NCBI GenBank assembly: GCA_037074705.1
Contig: CM073593.1
Location: 21,766,001 to 21,830,000, forward strand
DNA from: Zhengitettix transpicula
Taxonomy: Eukaryota; Arthropoda; Insecta; Orthoptera; Tetrigidae
Length of the DNA stretch: 64,000 nt
Reading direction: 5' to 3'
Shown here: piece after piece, positions 60,990-64,000 of the stretch
Position numbering within the stretch: the stretch's first letter is position 1
Layout of the letters: each line of letters opens with the position of its first letter
Notes under the pieces: model-generated
The model's input: the letters and a program-made list of their open reading frames with translations, nothing else
The model's database searches: none
Told to the model about the DNA's origin: nothing
Made by a program: the position numbers and the translations under genes

Positions 60990-62720
60990 TTTTTCTTCAG
61001 CTGGTCCATTTCATGGCACTATACAGCCTAGATAAACTGCACTTGTGAGTTGACAAAACTCAAAAGTGACGAAAACACAATAACAATGGGAGAGCTGGAG
61101 GGGTATGGTAACAATAAGGGATTGTAGCAATTGTTGACTTTCATAGTGTCTCATTTGTACATTAAAATCTGTGATGTTTGATTTAATTTGAAGCATCTCT
61201 GATATGAGTCTGGAATTGTACCTGGTGTCAATGTCTAAAATCTTAGCAATTTTTCCAATCAAATGTATTTTTTGAAATGATGATATGCTCGGAGACTACA
61301 GATTGTTTATCATTGGGAAGTTTGATATTAGACATATGTTACTTGATATGGGTATTAAGGGAACATTTTGTTTGCCTTATGTAGCAGGAATTACAATTAG
61401 AGCAAGAGATTTTGTAAGCTACACAATGTTTGCTGTAGGTGTTATTGTGGTTTTTAATCAAGTAGGAAAGAGTATGATGAATATTTGATATCATTTAAAA
61501 ATTTGGATAAATTTGTAATGCAGGAATTTGTAATAAAGGAGCATGAGAAAAAGTTTTGATTGAGGTGTTTGGGGACGATTGACAGTAGGATATTGGATTT
61601 TGTTCAATATAGTGTTTATGTGTTTATTAATAATATTTAAAGATTAAATTTAGAGATTAAAAAGTTTTTGACAATATTTATGTTGTGTTGATGGAACTTG
61701 GAGTTTGAAAGTAATATAGATCTGTCTACAATATTGTATACCACAGGTCTCTTTTGGTTTGGAGGATGATCAGAAAGATAATTGAGAACACATCCACAGT
61801 ATGTACGTTTTCTGAACCATTTGGTGAAAATGGAAGTATTGGTAATAGATAAAGTGACATCAATGAAATTAGAGAATGGTTCAATTCAAGTTCATAGGTG
61901 AATTGTAAATTGGGATGATAATTATTGAAAGTATTGACTATAAGGTTGATTTGATAGAAATTAACAAAAAAAGTCATCTACTTATTTTATGTAGCCAAGA
62001 GATTGGACTGAACGTAGAGAAAGACAATAATTTTCTAATTCTCTCATGACTATCTCAGGAAAATAAAAGGTGTATGGGGGCTTTCCATAATGAATACACA
62101 AACACTGGTAACAAATCCCTTTGATATGATGATAGCAAACTTAAACTTAAAATAAGTGGAATTGAGGATTAGATTTAAAATGTGGAATTGCAGTATATTG
62201 ACTGAAAATGGGCCATCTTATTTTGAAACTGTTAATGACTAAATCATTGAATATAGTTGAATAAGAAAATGACACCAAGAGAAATTAAAGAGTGGTCATG
62301 GTGAGGTGCTTGATTTGATCAATAAATTGGTATGAATTATATAAAAGAATAATAGTTTTCTTCAATGAGGGCATTATAAAACATGTTATGAATATAGGAA
62401 GAAATGTGTTATGGACTGCCAGTAGAAGCAATAATAATTCTAAAATATAAGTCAGGTTTGTGAATTTTAGGAAGGGCATAAGCTCTGGAAATGTTAATTG
62501 ATGTGATGAGTAAAGAGTAAAATGTGGATGGTTCAATAAAATCATTTTGCTTCCACCTCTTGAGAATAGTTTTTAATTTGTCGATAACTGTATTGATGCA
62601 GGTGGTTTGCAAATTTTATAAGAGTTAGTGTTAGAAAGAAGTTGGTTACCAGTGTTTTGTGTATTCATTATGGTCAAGAGCTACAGTGACAGAACCTTTG
62701 TTACAATGTGTAAAGAGTAT
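60990..62720 (-). mobile_element. decayed Penelope-like retroelement (RT + GIY-YIG)
   Basis: Minus-strand, frame-broken coding remnant, read from right to left. At 62665-62720: KGSVTVALDHNEYTK. At 62409-62612: YALPKIHKP, the family-typical motif. Near 62020: PEIVMRELENY. At 61973-61984: the VDD of the catalytic YVDD, where the tyrosine codon has become TAA. At 61870-61930: PNLQFTYELELNHSL. At 61360-61430: a GIY-YIG endonuclease stretch (VAYKISCSNCNSCYIRQTK) with the usual Gly changed to Arg, then ILDIDTRYNSRLISEM (61175-61255). Many stops and frameshifts make it inactive. The heptamer CTGAAGA follows the frame at 60994-61000. Confidence 0.8.
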
Positions 62721-64000
62721 GTTGGGATAAGAAAAATTAGAAGAAAAAAAATTGCCAAACTTTGCATTATATGCTTAATTAAGCTGGTTTCAATAAATAG
62801 CATTTTATCCTCTCTCATTTGATTTAGTTTTATGCGAATTATTCAATAATTCACTCTCTTGTTCAATAAAATAATCTTATTAAATGATTAAACTGGGTAA
62901 CTGGTTTTGTGTTAAATAAAAAACAATGCAGTTAATTTTTGATTGAATTTGTAACAGTGTCTTACACACAATTAAGAAGAAAAGAATCAACTATTTTGGC
63001 CTGGATAGGATACTTACAAAAAACAAAAAACAGTGGAATCCAATAAGTCACCTGGAGAGCTGTTCCCTAAATCATCTGACTGAAAGGATTGTAGATATGC
63101 CTGATATTTATTTGCGTTATTTAACTCATTTTACTTACATTGTACAGAGTGAGTAAAATAAATTAAATATGCTTTGCATGTTTTATAAGTTGAAAGGATT
63201 ATAATATTCTTTTTATAATTTATTCAGTTTTATAAGTTCATTTTTTTTCAGGATTGTGATGGGAACTGAGGAACAATGCATAAAAGAGAAAAACATGACA
63301 GAAATAGGTAAAGGCAATGTTTCTGCTCATTTATCATTGGAATGTCGACTGTTTCTTGTAGAGGACTTCAGTGTACTGAATTGGTGTTGTCATTTGATGT
63401 CCCACTATGCCTTCTGTGTGGTAACTGTTGCAGGTTGACAGCTCACTACAGCACAGCCAGCAAGCCTGATTAGACTGATTGAATATCAACAAAAACATGA
63501 GTCTGCTCCAGTATTAACAAAACTTGGACTTGTGCTTTCACAAGATTGATAATGTTCTTACTGCATGTGTGACTCTTCAAAGATTAAGAAAGGATTAAAA
63601 TAACTGTCCTTGTACATCTCCTGAGATTAATTAAATACAATTTTTGTCACTTGCTTAGGGTAAAAAGTATATATACACAGCTGCTTCATCTCTCATGAAA
63701 CAATGTTTACAAACGAAGCAATATATTTTGGCCTGATTATGAGAAATACTTGTTTGCACCATTTTGCTATACTCATGCAACAGCAGTTCATGTCCAACTG
63801 TTAATGACCACCAAAATCCATTAATCTTCACTGCCTGGCAGGAAAGCACATCCCCACACCCAAGAGTATTCTCTCTTTGTTCCCACAATAACACAAAAGT
63901 CTTTAGAGTATTTATTACAATACCCTTAATGGATGTATCGTAATTTGTTTGGGTATCAATCACATACTTATAAATGATACAGAAAGTGAAGTTCCTCCAA
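62721..64000. other. noncoding DNA at the window end
   Basis: The first 100-250 bp may contain the degraded N-terminal part of the Penelope-like element. The remainder is AT-rich. A possible splice acceptor (TTTTTTTTCAG at 63241-63251) precedes a 60-codon frame (63256-63438) that matches nothing recognisable. The minus frame at 63655-63963 is also not recognised. Confidence 0.4.

Noticed and set aside
63241..63438. Possible exon after a TTTTTTTTCAG acceptor
   Set aside because: The translation is unrecognisable and it lies well beyond the SoxD stop; a single polypyrimidine-AG is weak evidence.

Overview
This is a eukaryotic, intron-rich, AT-rich nuclear window, most likely from an arthropod. 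The HMG-box wording and the LINE and Penelope-like debris suggest an insect with a large, repeat-filled genome; a cockroach, termite or other hemimetabolous insect is my guess, not something the sequence proves. There is no bacterial-style gene organisation, rRNA, CRISPR array or intact tRNA gene.

The only confidently recognised host gene is a SoxD (Sox5/6/13, fly Sox102F type) transcription factor on the + strand. Its last seven coding exons lie at 52770-57737. All junctions are GT/AG and phase-consistent, giving 461 codons plus a stop: the end of the Q-rich coiled coil, a proline-rich linker with a PLNLS (CtBP-type) motif, a complete HMG box split by one intron, and a conserved post-HMG basic segment. 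A long AT-rich 3' UTR with several AATAAA signals follows. The N-terminal exons are absent; I found none in the 52.7 kb upstream, so that stretch is best read as a giant SoxD intron or the gene's upstream region.

The upstream 52.7 kb is AT-rich noncoding DNA of two kinds. (1) Several hundred-base CpG-rich islands (about 9.6, 20.3, 22.2, 23.1, 27.7, 30.8, 34.6, 39.1 and 47.9 kb) look like candidate cis-regulatory elements; one carries clustered CCAAT boxes inside palindromes, another a perfect homeodomain palindrome beside a GATA site. (2) There is a dense population of foldback (inverted-repeat) elements of 230-560 bp. Many carry the core CTGAAGA/CTGATGA, one extra base, a 4-5 bp hairpin, then GAAAC, which resembles the conserved heart of a hammerhead ribozyme. 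The same CTGAAGA heptamer sits directly after the end of a decayed Penelope-like retroelement (RT plus GIY-YIG endonuclease, minus strand, about 61.0-62.7 kb), suggesting the foldbacks are non-autonomous relatives of Penelope-like elements.

Other mobile DNA: a jockey-like LINE C-terminal fragment (19.6 kb), a decayed LINE pol tail (8.65-9.15 kb), a related retroelement tail (38.0-38.5 kb), a deleted RTE-like element (60.5-60.8 kb), a tRNA-derived SINE head (30.5 kb), a palindromic pair of tRNA-like heads (40.25-40.43 kb), a 315-bp tandem duplication (36.0-36.7 kb) and a composite nested repeat (39.8-41.1 kb).
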